From assembly GCA_034664395.1 (NCBI GenBank), contig JAXDHQ010000017.1, positions 1 through 25,213 of the forward strand: a DNA stretch of 25,213 nucleotides, in the 5' to 3' direction. A model generated the notes under the pieces. The model made no database searches and was not told the DNA's origin. It saw only the letters and a program-made list of their open reading frames with translations. Each line of letters opens with the position of its first letter. The stretch's first letter is position 1. The translations under genes were made by a program, and so were the position numbers. Below are positions 14,021 through 22,317 of the stretch, piece by piece. Source of the DNA: JAOPZW01 sp034664395. GTDB lineage: Bacteria; Actinomycetota; Thermoleophilia; Solirubrobacterales; Solirubrobacteraceae.

Positions 14021-17000
14021 ATGCGCGTTCGTTCGGTGGTTCGACGGAGCTCCGCAGTGGTCGTCGTCACGATGCTCACCTTCGTTGTGAGCCCGCCTGC
14101 CGGGGCGGCGACGTACTCGCCGGGCTCCGGAGCACTCGGGCTCTACACGTTCTCCTCGCAGCAGGTGACCGATCGCATGGATCTGCAGGTCAACGTCGCA
14201 ACGGGCAACCTCGTCTTGCACGAGCGCGATCTGCAGGTCAACGGCCGCGGACTGCAGTTGGTCATCGACCGCTTCTACAACAGCCTGCGGGCCAGCACGC
14301 TGGGCTCGTTGGGCTTCGGGTGGAACCTGGGCATCGGTCCTGACGTGAAGATCAACGGCGGGGCCTCGACGAGCTTCGTCGGTCCGAGCGGCTACGTCGC
14401 CCCGTTCGGTGCGGCGCCGTTCACGACGCCGACGGGCCTGAACGCGACGCTCACGCAGACGCAGACGCCGGCCGGGTACAAGCTCGTCTTCAACCGCCAG
14501 CAGGGGCTGGCGCTGTCGTTCGACACCTCTGGTCGGGAGATGTCGGAGACCGACAGCTACGGCAACCCCATCAGCATCGCGTACGGCACCGGCGGCCAGA
14601 TGACGACGATCACCGACACGCAGGGTCGCGTCGTCACGTTCGCCTACGACGCCGCCGGCCACCTCAACGACATGAAGCTGCCCGCGACCGGCACCACGGC
14701 CGCGCGCGACTACGCCTACTCGACGAACGCGTCGGGCGACCTGACGAGCTACAAGGACCCGGCCCTGAAGAGCACCACGTTCGCCTACGACGGCGCCCAT
14801 CACCTCACACAGGTCACCGACGTTATGGGCCGGGTCGTCAAGCTCGTCTACGACGCCAGCGGCCGCGTGACGTCGGTCAAGCGCCTCGCCAGCGCGACCG
14901 CGACCACGGGCCCGACGGCGACGTTTACCTACAACGCGGGCAGCACGGTCGAGACCGACCCGCTCGGTCACCAGACGACCTACACGTTCGACGGCGAGAA
15001 CCGCGTCACCAAGGCCACCGATGCGCTCGGCCACGCCGTCTCGCAGAGCTGGACGGCCAACAGTGACGCGGCGACCCAGACCCTGGGTACCGGCGCTGGA
15101 CTGGCGTTCGCGTACTCGAGCGACGGCCTGAACGACTTGATGGGTGTCACCGCCCCCGATGGCGCGCAGTCGGCGTTCAAGTACCTGGACACGAGCCCGA
15201 TCGCGCGCTTTCAACCCACCGACTACACCGACCCGCAGGGCAGCCTGTCCAATCTCGTCTACGACGTCAACGGCGGGCTGAACTCGACGACCGGCGGCTC
15301 GGGGTCCCCTGATGCAGCGACGGCGACGCTGACGCGCAACACCGACGGCACGGTCGCGACCTCAACTGACGCCAACAACCACACGACCCTCTACTCGCAC
15401 GACACCAGCGGCAACCTGACCGCCGTCGACCCGCCCGGGCTCCTGGGCACTGTGACCTATGCCTACGACGGCCTGAGCCGGATGACGTCGGTCACCGACG
15501 GCAACCTGCACACGACGACGTTCTCCTACGATGTGTTCGACCGTCTCACGGGCGTCTTCTACTCCGACGGCAGCAAGGTCACCTACGTCTACGACGACGA
15601 CGGCAACACGACCAGCCGCTTCACGACGGGGCAGGGCACGTCGAGCTACGGCTACGACGCGCTGAACCGCCTCATCAGCCAGCAGACGGCGTCCGCCAAG
15701 ACCGTCGGTTACGGCTACGACAACGCGGGCAACATGACGTCGATGACCGACTCACGCGGCAGCATCGCCTACGCCTACGACGCCGCCGACAACCTCAAGA
15801 CGGTCACCGAGCCAGCCAACAAGGTCACGACGTTCGTCTACGACGCCAACAACAGCCGCACCAGCACGACCTACCCCAACGGCGTCAAGCTCGCCTACAC
15901 CTACGTCAACGACGCGACCGCCCACGCGACCTCTAAGCTCAAGGAGATCAAGGCGACCAAGAGCACCGGGACGGTCATCAGCGACTTCACCTACACCTAC
16001 ACGACCGGCACTGGGGCGCCGAACGACATCCGACGCACCGTCGTCGACAAGAGCGGCAGCACCACGACGTACACCTACGACGGCCGCGACCAGCTCACCC
16101 ATGCCGTCAGGAAGAACTCGGCCGGGACCGTGACGGACGACCGGGCCTACACCTACGATCTCAACGGCAACCGCACGAAGGCAGTCGTGAACGGCACGAC
16201 GACCACAACGACCTACGACGCCTCCAACGAGCTCAGCTCGTCGACCGGCGACCCGCTGCTCGGCGGCGGCGCAACGTACACCTACGACAAGAACGGCAAC
16301 CTGACCTCGAGCACGGCCGGACGCAGCCTGACCTACAACGTCCGCGACCAGGAGACCGCCGGCACCAACTACGCTGGCGTCACGCCCTCCAGCTACGGCT
16401 ATGAGGGCCCCGGACAGGCCGACATGGTCAGCCAGGGCAGCACCTTCTTCACTAACAGCGCGCTCGGCCTGACCGAGGAGACCGACGAGGCCGGCGTCAA
16501 GACCTACTACACGCGCGAGCCCGACGGCCAGCTCATCTCCGACACCACCGGCGGCGCCACGTACTACTACGTCTTCGACGGCCTGGGCTCCACCGTGACG
16601 CTGACCGACAGCGCCCAGAACAGCCCAGTCACCTACACCTATGACCCGTTCGGCTTCACGAACACCTCGGGCAGCCTTGACAACAGCTTCAAGTTCGCTG
16701 GCGGTTTCCTGGCCGCGACCGGGCTCTACCACTACGGACAGCGGTGGTACGACCCGCGGACGGACCGCTGGACCCAGGAGGACCCGCTCAACGATCCCCT
16801 GAGCTATGAGCAGGCCAACCGCTACGCGTACGTGGGAAACGATCCCGTCAACGTTTCTGATCCCGCCGGCCTGAGCTGTACGGACGCGTCGTGTGGGGCA
16901 GGCTACTACCCCGTGGGTTGCCTACCAGGAAGATGTGGCGAGAAGGTCACGGCGCTTGACCGAGCCTTGATCAACTGTGGCGTAGGGGCCGGCGCGGCCT

Positions 17001-17116
17001 TCATTTTGTCGAAGATTCCATACGTCGGGCCACGGTTAGCGGCTAAGTTCGGCGTTGAGGGCGCGATCTATGCCTGCGTCGCCAACGTGATCGGCTTCCC
17101 GCCCCGTCTCCCGTAG
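14021..17116 (+). CDS. Secreted RHS/YD-repeat protein with variable C-terminal tip
   Basis: The 1031-residue protein starts at ATG after AAGGAGGAGAGG. A signal peptide (VRRSSAVVVVTMLTFVVSPP, cut near AGA-AT at ~29) precedes a DUF6531-like segment (SQQVTDRMDLQVNVATGNLV). From about 180 to 890 there are many YD repeats (for example FTYNAGSTVETDPLGHQTTY, YAYDAADNLKTV, YTYDKNGNLTSS). The RHS core LYHYGQRWYDPRTDRWTQED through RYAYVGNDPVNVSDPAG ends at residue 950. The last ~80 residues are different: six cysteines, then hydrophobic helices, with less GC-rich codons than the repeats. That is the architecture of polymorphic toxins, where the core encloses a swappable tip. No known toxin motif is recognised. 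It is probably controlled by the Crp-type regulator upstream. Confidence 0.93.
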   Translation: MRVRSVVRRSSAVVVVTMLTFVVSPPAGAATYSPGSGALGLYTFSSQQVTDRMDLQVNVATGNLVLHERDLQVNGRGLQLVIDRFYNSLRASTLGSLGFGWNLGIGPDVKINGGASTSFVGPSGYVAPFGAAPFTTPTGLNATLTQTQTPAGYKLVFNRQQGLALSFDTSGREMSETDSYGNPISIAYGTGGQMTTITDTQGRVVTFAYDAAGHLNDMKLPATGTTAARDYAYSTNASGDLTSYKDPALKSTTFAYDGAHHLTQVTDVMGRVVKLVYDASGRVTSVKRLASATATTGPTATFTYNAGSTVETDPLGHQTTYTFDGENRVTKATDALGHAVSQSWTANSDAATQTLGTGAGLAFAYSSDGLNDLMGVTAPDGAQSAFKYLDTSPIARFQPTDYTDPQGSLSNLVYDVNGGLNSTTGGSGSPDAATATLTRNTDGTVATSTDANNHTTLYSHDTSGNLTAVDPPGLLGTVTYAYDGLSRMTSVTDGNLHTTTFSYDVFDRLTGVFYSDGSKVTYVYDDDGNTTSRFTTGQGTSSYGYDALNRLISQQTASAKTVGYGYDNAGNMTSMTDSRGSIAYAYDAADNLKTVTEPANKVTTFVYDANNSRTSTTYPNGVKLAYTYVNDATAHATSKLKEIKATKSTGTVISDFTYTYTTGTGAPNDIRRTVVDKSGSTTTYTYDGRDQLTHAVRKNSAGTVTDDRAYTYDLNGNRTKAVVNGTTTTTTYDASNELSSSTGDPLLGGGATYTYDKNGNLTSSTAGRSLTYNVRDQETAGTNYAGVTPSSYGYEGPGQADMVSQGSTFFTNSALGLTEETDEAGVKTYYTREPDGQLISDTTGGATYYYVFDGLGSTVTLTDSAQNSPVTYTYDPFGFTNTSGSLDNSFKFAGGFLAATGLYHYGQRWYDPRTDRWTQEDPLNDPLSYEQANRYAYVGNDPVNVSDPAGLSCTDASCGAGYYPVGCLPGRCGEKVTALDRALINCGVGAGAAFILSKIPYVGPRLAAKFGVEGAIYACVANVIGFPPRLP

Positions 17117-17156
17117 GCACACCTTGGCACGCAGATTGGAAGCCGGAGGCCTTGTG

Positions 17157-17303
17157 GTGGCTAGCATCGCGGTTACGATCGGCGTGTTCGAACTCATAGG
17201 CTGGGGCGTCAACACCGTCTGGGGGACTGTCGCGTTCGTGTGTCTAGTCGTTGCGGTGGGTGCGGTGATGGAACGCACCTTGCGTTCGGTCCGTCGAAGA
17301 TGA
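17157..17303 (+). CDS. Small two-helix membrane protein behind the RHS gene
   Basis: A 48-codon frame starts at GTG 17157, with GGAGG 7 nt upstream (GTG 17154 also possible). The product has helix 1 VASIAVTIGVFELIGWGV, a short NTVW turn, helix 2 GTVAFVCLVVAVGAVM and a basic end ERTLRSVRRR, a textbook two-helix hairpin with cytoplasmic positive tail. It starts 40 bp after the RHS stop and shares the lower third-position GC of the RHS tip. Position suggests an immunity protein or membrane partner for the tip, but there is no family match I can name. Confidence 0.5.
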   Translation: MASIAVTIGVFELIGWGVNTVWGTVAFVCLVVAVGAVMERTLRSVRRR

Positions 17304-17452
17304 CGCCTTCCGCGTCGCGCTGAGGTCCTGACCTGGGCAATAGCGAAGCTCGTCGACAGCGATAGCTCCCGCCGTTCGATGCTTCGGATGCCCGTAGACA
17401 GGGACGGACCACATGCCTACCCTAAGCGCGAGCCCAGCGAGCAAGCGACCGG

Positions 17453-18880
17453 TTGGCGACCGCAGCCGTGCACGATTCCCGACCTGACCGCAACGACAGC
17501 AAGGGACTGTTTGGTGTCCCGCCGGCTGCTGTTGGGTCGGAGCAAGGGGCATGCGAGACCCCGTGTTCACTCGACTGCCTCGTGGCTGACCTCAGCACGG
17601 CCCGCGACGACCCGGCCGAAGCGGTGGCACGCGTATTGGTCGCTAGGCGCGACGTGCTGCTGAGGGCGCATCGCCACCGGCTTGGCCGCGAGGACCTCGA
17701 GGATTGCCTCAGCCAGGCCACGTTGGAGCTGGTCGCGCGCGCTCGCGCGCACCCGCGTGCGTTCGTCAGCGCGGCGCACGTTGCCAACGCGCTTGAGCAG
17801 AAGTTCCTCTCGCGCATCCATGATCGCCGCCGCGCGGTACTCGGACGTAGCCCGATTGAAGCCGCGCTGCACGACTCGCTGCGTCACGGGGGCGCGACAG
17901 ACGGCGAACTGGGGCGAATGGCCGATCCAAAAGCCGAGGTCGCCCGGCATCTGGAAACCCGCCTCGACGTCCGGCGCATACACGAGCTCGCCGACGAGCT
18001 GACGAGCGATCAGCGTCTGGTGCTCGCCTGTCAGGTCGCGCTGAACATGGGCTGCGCCGAGTTCTGCGCGCGCTTTGGCTGGTCGGCGGAGAAGTTCCGC
18101 AAGGTCGCGCAGCGCGGGCGGGCGCGGCTGAGGGCGCTGACGGTCGAGTACGACCAGGGCGAGCGCTGCCGAGGCCTCCTAGGCGATCTCGACGCGTACG
18201 TTGCGGACGTCGCAAGCGCCGAGCAGGCCGAACGCGTGCGCCGCCACCTGGCGAACTGCCCGGGTTGCGCGCAGACCGTCGCCGAGCTCGATCGCGTCGC
18301 CCGGGGCGTCGCGTCCGTACTGCCGGTGCCGGTGCTCGCTGACGGCGAGCTCGTGCACCGCCTGGGTCTGATCGGTCAGGCGCTGCGGCGCCTGCTGCCA
18401 TTCTGGGATTCCGGGGAGACCGCCACGGCCGCCAAGGCCAGCGCCGCTGGGGCTGCGGCGGCGGCGGGGGGCGGTGCCGGGCTGGTGGGTGGGGGCGGAG
18501 CCGGGCTCGCGGGGGGAGGCGCGACGCTGGGGATAGGAGCCACCAAGCTCGGCATCGCGGCGCTCTGCGCCGCCGGGGCGGCGGGCAGCTACGCGGTCTG
18601 CCAGCAGACCGGTCTGCTCGGCCTTCCGACGCCCGCGGCGCATCACCGCGTTGTGACCAAGGCGACCAAGCATCGCCACGCGTCCAAGACGCACCAGCGC
18701 CATCGCCAGACGACGCATGCGCCGGTGCTCGCCACCGCCGCCCAGGCGCCCCAACGCGTGGCGCCCGTCACGCGCGCGCAGGCGACGTCCACGACCCACC
18801 GCTCCTCGGCAGCAGCTCAGGCCAGCAGCGAGTTCGGCATCGAGCGCTCCGCCGGCGGGTCGTCTGAGTTCGGGCCGTGA
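17453..18880 (+). CDS. Sigma factor fused to zinc-type anti-sigma domain and membrane segment
   Basis: The frame gives 475 residues from TTG 17453; GTG 17468 or GTG 17582 are alternatives and no start has a clear ribosome site. A sigma region 2-like part (LGREDLEDCLSQATLELVAR, 77-96) is followed by region 4 (LTSDQRLVLACQVALNMGCAEFCARFGWSAEKFRKVAQRGR, about 183-223). Then C239 and H265-x3-C269-x2-C272 form the CHCC zinc motif of ZAS anti-sigma factors. A Gly/Ala-rich stretch and a weak membrane helix (about 359-382) lead to a His/Lys/Arg-rich tail ending in two SSEFG copies (458-462, 470-474). Sigma and its inhibitor in one chain, possibly membrane-tethered, is unusual. It lies downstream of the RHS locus and may control it. 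Confidence 0.8.
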   Translation: MATAAVHDSRPDRNDSKGLFGVPPAAVGSEQGACETPCSLDCLVADLSTARDDPAEAVARVLVARRDVLLRAHRHRLGREDLEDCLSQATLELVARARAHPRAFVSAAHVANALEQKFLSRIHDRRRAVLGRSPIEAALHDSLRHGGATDGELGRMADPKAEVARHLETRLDVRRIHELADELTSDQRLVLACQVALNMGCAEFCARFGWSAEKFRKVAQRGRARLRALTVEYDQGERCRGLLGDLDAYVADVASAEQAERVRRHLANCPGCAQTVAELDRVARGVASVLPVPVLADGELVHRLGLIGQALRRLLPFWDSGETATAAKASAAGAAAAAGGGAGLVGGGGAGLAGGGATLGIGATKLGIAALCAAGAAGSYAVCQQTGLLGLPTPAAHHRVVTKATKHRHASKTHQRHRQTTHAPVLATAAQAPQRVAPVTRAQATSTTHRSSAAAQASSEFGIERSAGGSSEFGP

Positions 18881-19395
18881 GGATCGTCGTGGGCCGCCAG
18901 ACGCGTCCCCTTCGCCGCGTGGTGCGCTCCAATTTCAACGCGACCGGTTCTGCGCGCTGGCAGCGTCGCGAACGCCGGCAGCGCGGCGCGGGCCGCGTGT
19001 CGTCGGCGGCGGTGGTGGTGGCGCCGGCGGAAGGCCCCGGGCGTCACGCCATAGCGGCGCCGAAAAGCCTTGACGAAATGCGACGGCTGTCGGTAGCCGA
19101 CCAGCCGGGAGACGTCGGTGACCGTCAGCGACTGGTGGGCGAGCAGCTCGGCCGCGTTCCGCAGTCGCACCGCGCGCAGCTGGGCAGCGAAGCTCGTCAG
19201 GCCGATCTCGTCGTAGGCGCGCTGAAGCTGACGTGGGGAGGTGGCCAGCGCTCGAGCGAGCGCTGACACGGTGAGCTCGTGGCGGTAGCGGCGCTCGACC
19301 GCTGTGGTCGCGCGCAGGTAGAGCTCGGCCAGATACTGCGACGTCGTCTCGCGATGGTCCGGGCGCCGGGATGGGTGAGCGCAAACCTGAGCCAT
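18817..19395 (-). CDS. AraC-family HTH regulator
   Basis: The 192 residues contain a complete AraC DNA-binding domain (about 35-125): ELTVSALARALATSPRQLQRAY as first helix-turn-helix and LTVTDVSRLVGYRQPSHFVKAFRRRYGVTPGAF as second, with the family's GYxxxSHFxxxFxxxxGxxP signature. There is no separate sensor domain; only ~30 residues precede it. The tail after the domain is basic and then low-complexity, and its last 64 bp overlap the 3' end of the convergent sigma/anti-sigma gene, so the true functional end may be the DNA-binding domain. Its effector and targets are unknown. Confidence 0.85.
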   Translation of the reverse strand: MAQVCAHPSRRPDHRETTSQYLAELYLRATTAVERRYRHELTVSALARALATSPRQLQRAYDEIGLTSFAAQLRAVRLRNAAELLAHQSLTVTDVSRLVGYRQPSHFVKAFRRRYGVTPGAFRRRHHHRRRRHAARAALPAFATLPARRTGRVEIGAHHAAKGTRLAAHDDPHGPNSDDPPAERSMPNSLLA

Positions 19396-19524
19396 ATCTC
19401 TGACTCCGCCCGCGCGGCGTTGGTCGGGACAGCCGGGTTCACAACAGATGCGGGGCCGCCAGACATCCCTGGGCGTAGCGCCAACGACGCAAGCCTTCGA
19501 TCGCCGGCCGTTGGAGCGCGAGCG

Positions 19525-20277
19525 TTATGCCGGCGTGTGGAAGTTGCCGCGGCAGAGCCTCCACGCCCCGCGAGCGCCGGCACGCGCTCGGCGCTCGGCC
19601 GCGCGGAAGGCAGCGACGCGTTGGAATGGCTTGACGCCGAAGACGTAGACGGTCGCCCAGCCGCGCGATAGCTGGGTGGTCTGGAGGTTTGTGCCGCCCT
19701 TCGTGGTGGCGTAGGCGAGCAGGCGCCCGTAGCGGTCGAACGTGCTCTGCGTCGGATCCGTCGTGAGGGTCACGCGACGCCCGTCGCCGCCCTTGGTGTC
19801 CTCGAGCCCGTCGCCGTCTCCGTCGGTCGGGGCGGTGAAGGACAGCCGCAGCATCGAGGCGGTGGCGCGCGTGCCGCCGCATTCGACCGGCGTGCCGGGC
19901 TTCTTGGTCTCGGGCGTGTCGATGCCGAGCAGTCGCACGGTGTAGACGTCGCGCGCGGCCCCGAACGCCTTGACCTTGATCGTGTCGCCGTCGACGACGC
20001 TGGTGATGCGCGCGGCGATCACCTGCGCGCGCTTGCGCGGCTTGGGCGCCGGAGTCGGTGTGGGCTGGCCGCCGCCTCCACCGCTCTGCCCCGGCTTCAG
20101 GCATGGGCACGGAAGGCTCTCGCAGTAGATGCCGTCGCCGTCGGCGTCACGCGTGTCCATCGCTCGCTGGGCGTCGGCCTGGGTTGAGTAGTCCGAGCAC
20201 GTTGCCGCCGAAGTTGCGGGCGCAGTCGAACCCATCGCGAGCACCGCAACGACGACCACCGAGCCGATTCGAAACAT
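19525..20277 (-). CDS. Secreted thermonuclease (SNase) with excalibur domain
   Basis: The 250 residues start at ATG with GGAGG 6 nt upstream. A signal peptide (MFRIGSVVVVAVLAMGS, cut near TSA-AT) is followed by an excalibur calcium-binding domain (C27 to C52, DADGDGIYCE at 44-53), a Gly/Pro linker, and an SNase fold (86-245). Catalytic residues are present: VVDGDTIKV, R115 and E123 in VRLLGIDTPE, and R185 in DRYGRLLAY. An insert at 152-166 contains DGDGDGLED, a second calcium-loop-like sequence. It would degrade extracellular DNA or RNA in a calcium-dependent way. It is the next gene behind the AraC regulator's promoter and reads in the same direction. Confidence 0.92.
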   Translation of the reverse strand: MFRIGSVVVVAVLAMGSTAPATSAATCSDYSTQADAQRAMDTRDADGDGIYCESLPCPCLKPGQSGGGGGQPTPTPAPKPRKRAQVIAARITSVVDGDTIKVKAFGAARDVYTVRLLGIDTPETKKPGTPVECGGTRATASMLRLSFTAPTDGDGDGLEDTKGGDGRRVTLTTDPTQSTFDRYGRLLAYATTKGGTNLQTTQLSRGWATVYVFGVKPFQRVAAFRAAERRARAGARGAWRLCRGNFHTPA

Positions 20278-20393
20278 GCTGCCCTCCAGTTGTGACCCGA
20301 CCCTGCGCGAGGCGATGCTAGACCGGCGGCCCGTAGAACTCCAAGCCCAGGGCGCGAAGCGCTCGGCGACCGACTCGGCGCGTCCTTTCGTCC

Positions 20394-20723
20394 CTACAAC
20401 AGCGACGGGGCACCGTCCTCGCGACGGGCGCGGACCTGATCGAGTGGCGCGGTAAAGCGCTCGGCCAGTTCGGCGTCAGAGCATCCGGCCAGGGGTTCAA
20501 AGCTCTGCTCGGGCATGAGCAGGGCCCGCGCGAAGCGCTCGGCATCCCGCTGGTCGTAGGGGCGGCCGACCTGTCCCGTGGCGACCGCGTGGCTATAGAG
20601 GCACAGCGCGGCGACGAAGCGGCGGTCGGGGTGGTCGGGCTCGAGGACCTCGATCTGCGCGGCGAAGTACACACGCTCGGCGGCCAACGCGGCCACGCGG
20701 TGACGGAAGACGATGAGGCGCAT
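20394..20723 (-). CDS. ImmA/IrrE-like protein lacking the HExxH site
   Basis: The 109-residue protein ends in a pattern typical of ImmA/IrrE (COG2856) proteins: DAERFARALLMPEQSF followed by a helical segment SDAELAERFTAPLDQVRARRED. In that family the AxxFAxxLLMP helix follows the HExxH zinc site by about 25 residues; here the corresponding stretch (VAALCLYSHAVATGQVG) has no HExxH. It is thus either a degenerate, non-proteolytic relative or a convergent match. ImmA proteins cleave phage/ICE repressors, which would suit a mobile element. No repressor gene is adjacent. No ribosome site precedes the ATG. Confidence 0.6.
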   Translation of the reverse strand: MRLIVFRHRVAALAAERVYFAAQIEVLEPDHPDRRFVAALCLYSHAVATGQVGRPYDQRDAERFARALLMPEQSFEPLAGCSDAELAERFTAPLDQVRARREDGAPSLL

Positions 20724-20947
20724 ACTGGTCTTAGGTCGGGAGGCCCGGATGCTCGCCCCCTGCGGCTAGGTGCGAAGGTGGGCAATCGCTTCGGTCGAGG
20801 GCGTCATTTGGCCAGCGGTGACGCAGGGGATCCCGTGCCGAGATCCAACCCGGATATGGTCGCCATGCAGGATGACGATGGCTCGCACTGTCGTTGACGC
20901 CTGACCATGTCAAGTCCGCCAACCCAGCATGTGGCCGCCCAGCGCCT

Positions 20948-21487
20948 GTGAGCCAGGTCCGCGCCAAACCGCTGGCATCTCCCGTCTTCGAGTACCGCTT
21001 GATGGGGTGGTCCAAGTTGCTCGGTGGCGTCGCCCTCGGCGTCTTCGCGGTGACCGTGGACGAGCCGGCCGCGGCGGTCGCAGGGTGGCTGGTCGGCGCC
21101 GTCTGGTTTGGCGCCTGGATGTACGTCGTGGTCCGGCGCTCCCTGCGGCGGTCGGTCGGTCATCTGGCGCCCCTGCGGACGTCCGAGCGAGAGCCTGTCT
21201 GGCTCACGGTCCGTCGTATCGCTCTAGGGGAGTCCGTAGCGCTCGCGATCCTCGCTGCGATTGCACTCGGATTGGGCGCGCCCTACCTCGTGGGCGGTCT
21301 CAGCGCCGGCCACGGCGCCGCGCTGCTACTGACGAGCCGTTGGCTGCGGAAGTGGCAAGAAGATCATGGCGGTCGCCTCGTGGGGGAGCCGGGGTGGCGT
21401 TGGAGCGGAGGCGCCCGGAGCCAACGTCACACGGTCACCGTCTCGCGGAATCTCTATCTCGTGCCGGACACCGACGCCCCCGCATGA
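20948..21487 (+). CDS. Membrane protein of unknown function
   Basis: The start is uncertain: GTG 20948 is used, TTG 20894 and ATG 21002 are in frame, and none has a clear ribosome site. Four hydrophobic segments follow: LLGGVALGVFAVTV, AAAVAGWLVGAVWFGAWMYVVV, SVALAILAAIALGLGAPYLV and GLSAGHGAALLLTSRWL. After them lies a soluble tail with WQEDHGGRLVGEPGWRW and a TVTVSRNLYLVP end. The polarity (RRSLRRS after helix 2) supports a cytoplasmic loop there. No recognised family and no obvious partner gene. Confidence 0.6.
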   Translation: MSQVRAKPLASPVFEYRLMGWSKLLGGVALGVFAVTVDEPAAAVAGWLVGAVWFGAWMYVVVRRSLRRSVGHLAPLRTSEREPVWLTVRRIALGESVALAILAAIALGLGAPYLVGGLSAGHGAALLLTSRWLRKWQEDHGGRLVGEPGWRWSGGARSQRHTVTVSRNLYLVPDTDAPA

Positions 21488-21886
21488 GCATCGCCGGGAC
21501 GTCGGCGCGCAACCTCCGATAGGCAGCCGCTCGTGGCTCACCTGGTCGCGGATCCAGATCCACTCTTGGCGAACGCTGGCGCCGAACTTTGCCAGGAGCT
21601 GGGCAGGCGGACGTGCCGTCGTGGCCGGATCGGTCCCTGCGTTAAATGCAAACGGCCGCGTGAGCGAGCGGTGGGCAGGGACTCGGGGGGAGGCGGAAGG
21701 TGGCCACCCAATGCCGACATCCTTGTGGCACTTCGGCGCCCGAGGTCAACATGGCTCCGGCCTCGAGGCCCCAGGCGCACGGCCCGGTACCGGTCGTGCG
21801 ACGGGCAGGGGCGGCGCGCTCCGCCGGCAGGCACGCCGCGTCTCAACGCAGCGTGCCTACGGGCCGACGGAGGGTAGGATCAGCAT
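21488..21886. other. Gene-poor gap
   Basis: Nearly 400 bp with no supported gene; long frames on both strands are shadow-like (Arg, Pro, Gly, Ser). An A/T word TTAAATGC (21642-21649), next to GGTCCCTG (21632-21639), recurs with the same neighbour at 22434-22453. A promoter for the next gene lies at its right end. Confidence 0.4.
21875..21880 (+). promoter_or_regulatory. Candidate -10 box for a leaderless message
   Basis: TAGGAT ends 6 bp before the ATG at 21887, and there is no Shine-Dalgarno, so transcription would start at or near the A of the start codon. No good -35 is visible. The same geometry (GATGAT, 6 bp, ATG) occurs before the gene at 24690. Confidence 0.45.
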
Positions 21887-22249
21887 ATGGCCGACCTTCT
21901 TACACGCGTTCATGGTGAGATTCGTGCGCGGATGCAGGAGCTGCGCCCCTTTGTGCAAGAGGAAGCCAAGTTACGCGCCGCGCTGCAGGCCATCGGTGCC
22001 CCCGCTCCCGGGGAGGGCAACGGTGGACGCAAGCCGTCGAACCGTCGTACGCCGGCTCGGCCGCGGACCGCCGCCGCTCGCGGGGCGATCCGTCAGCGGG
22101 TCATTGACTACGTAACGACCAACCCCGGCTCGACGGCCAGCGACGTGGCGAGGGCGCTCGGACTGAATCGCAACTCGGTCGCGACCCGGCTGGCGCAGCT
22201 CTCCAAGGACGGAAAGCTCAAGAAGGCCGCCCGGGGCTACTCGGCCTAG
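21887..22249 (+). CDS. Small winged-helix DNA-binding protein
   Basis: The 120-residue protein has a helical, coiled-coil-like N-terminus (LLTRVHGEIRARMQEL, EEAKLRAALQAIG), a basic Arg/Pro linker (about 45-68), and a C-terminal winged helix: IRQRVIDYVTTNPGSTASDV, ARALGLNRNSVATRLAQLSK, then a DGKLKKAARGY wing. This resembles MarR/IclR-type HTH modules that read DNA as a dimer. No effector domain is present. It is probably a local regulator or nucleoid-type protein; the start is likely leaderless. It stands alone, with a sigma remnant downstream on the other strand. Confidence 0.75.
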   Translation: MADLLTRVHGEIRARMQELRPFVQEEAKLRAALQAIGAPAPGEGNGGRKPSNRRTPARPRTAAARGAIRQRVIDYVTTNPGSTASDVARALGLNRNSVATRLAQLSKDGKLKKAARGYSA

Positions 22250-22317
22250 CCTCCGGCTGGAGCCCAGCGCCGTGGCATGCCCGCGCACCATTCGATGATC
22301 GCCGCGACGCACGGGAC

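Noticed and set aside
13985..15214. 409-residue minus-strand frame opposite the RHS gene
   Set aside because: Arg/Val/Gly-rich antisense of YD repeats, a common artefact of repetitive GC-rich genes.
14600..16650. CRISPR-like or tandem repeat array
   Set aside because: The repeated TACGAC-type words are codons of YD repeats with irregular spacing; no identical repeats with unique spacers.
15752..16732. 326-residue minus-strand frame opposite the RHS gene
   Set aside because: Repeated Val-Gly-Asp-Arg wording mirrors the YD repeats on the coding strand.
20318..20785. 155-residue minus-strand frame over the ImmA-like gene
   Set aside because: Ser/Arg/Pro-rich out-of-frame reading of the same region; the 109-residue frame has clear helix patterns instead.
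21366..22115. 249-residue plus-strand frame across the gap
   Set aside because: Overlaps two better-supported genes in other frames and shows no domain or ribosome site.
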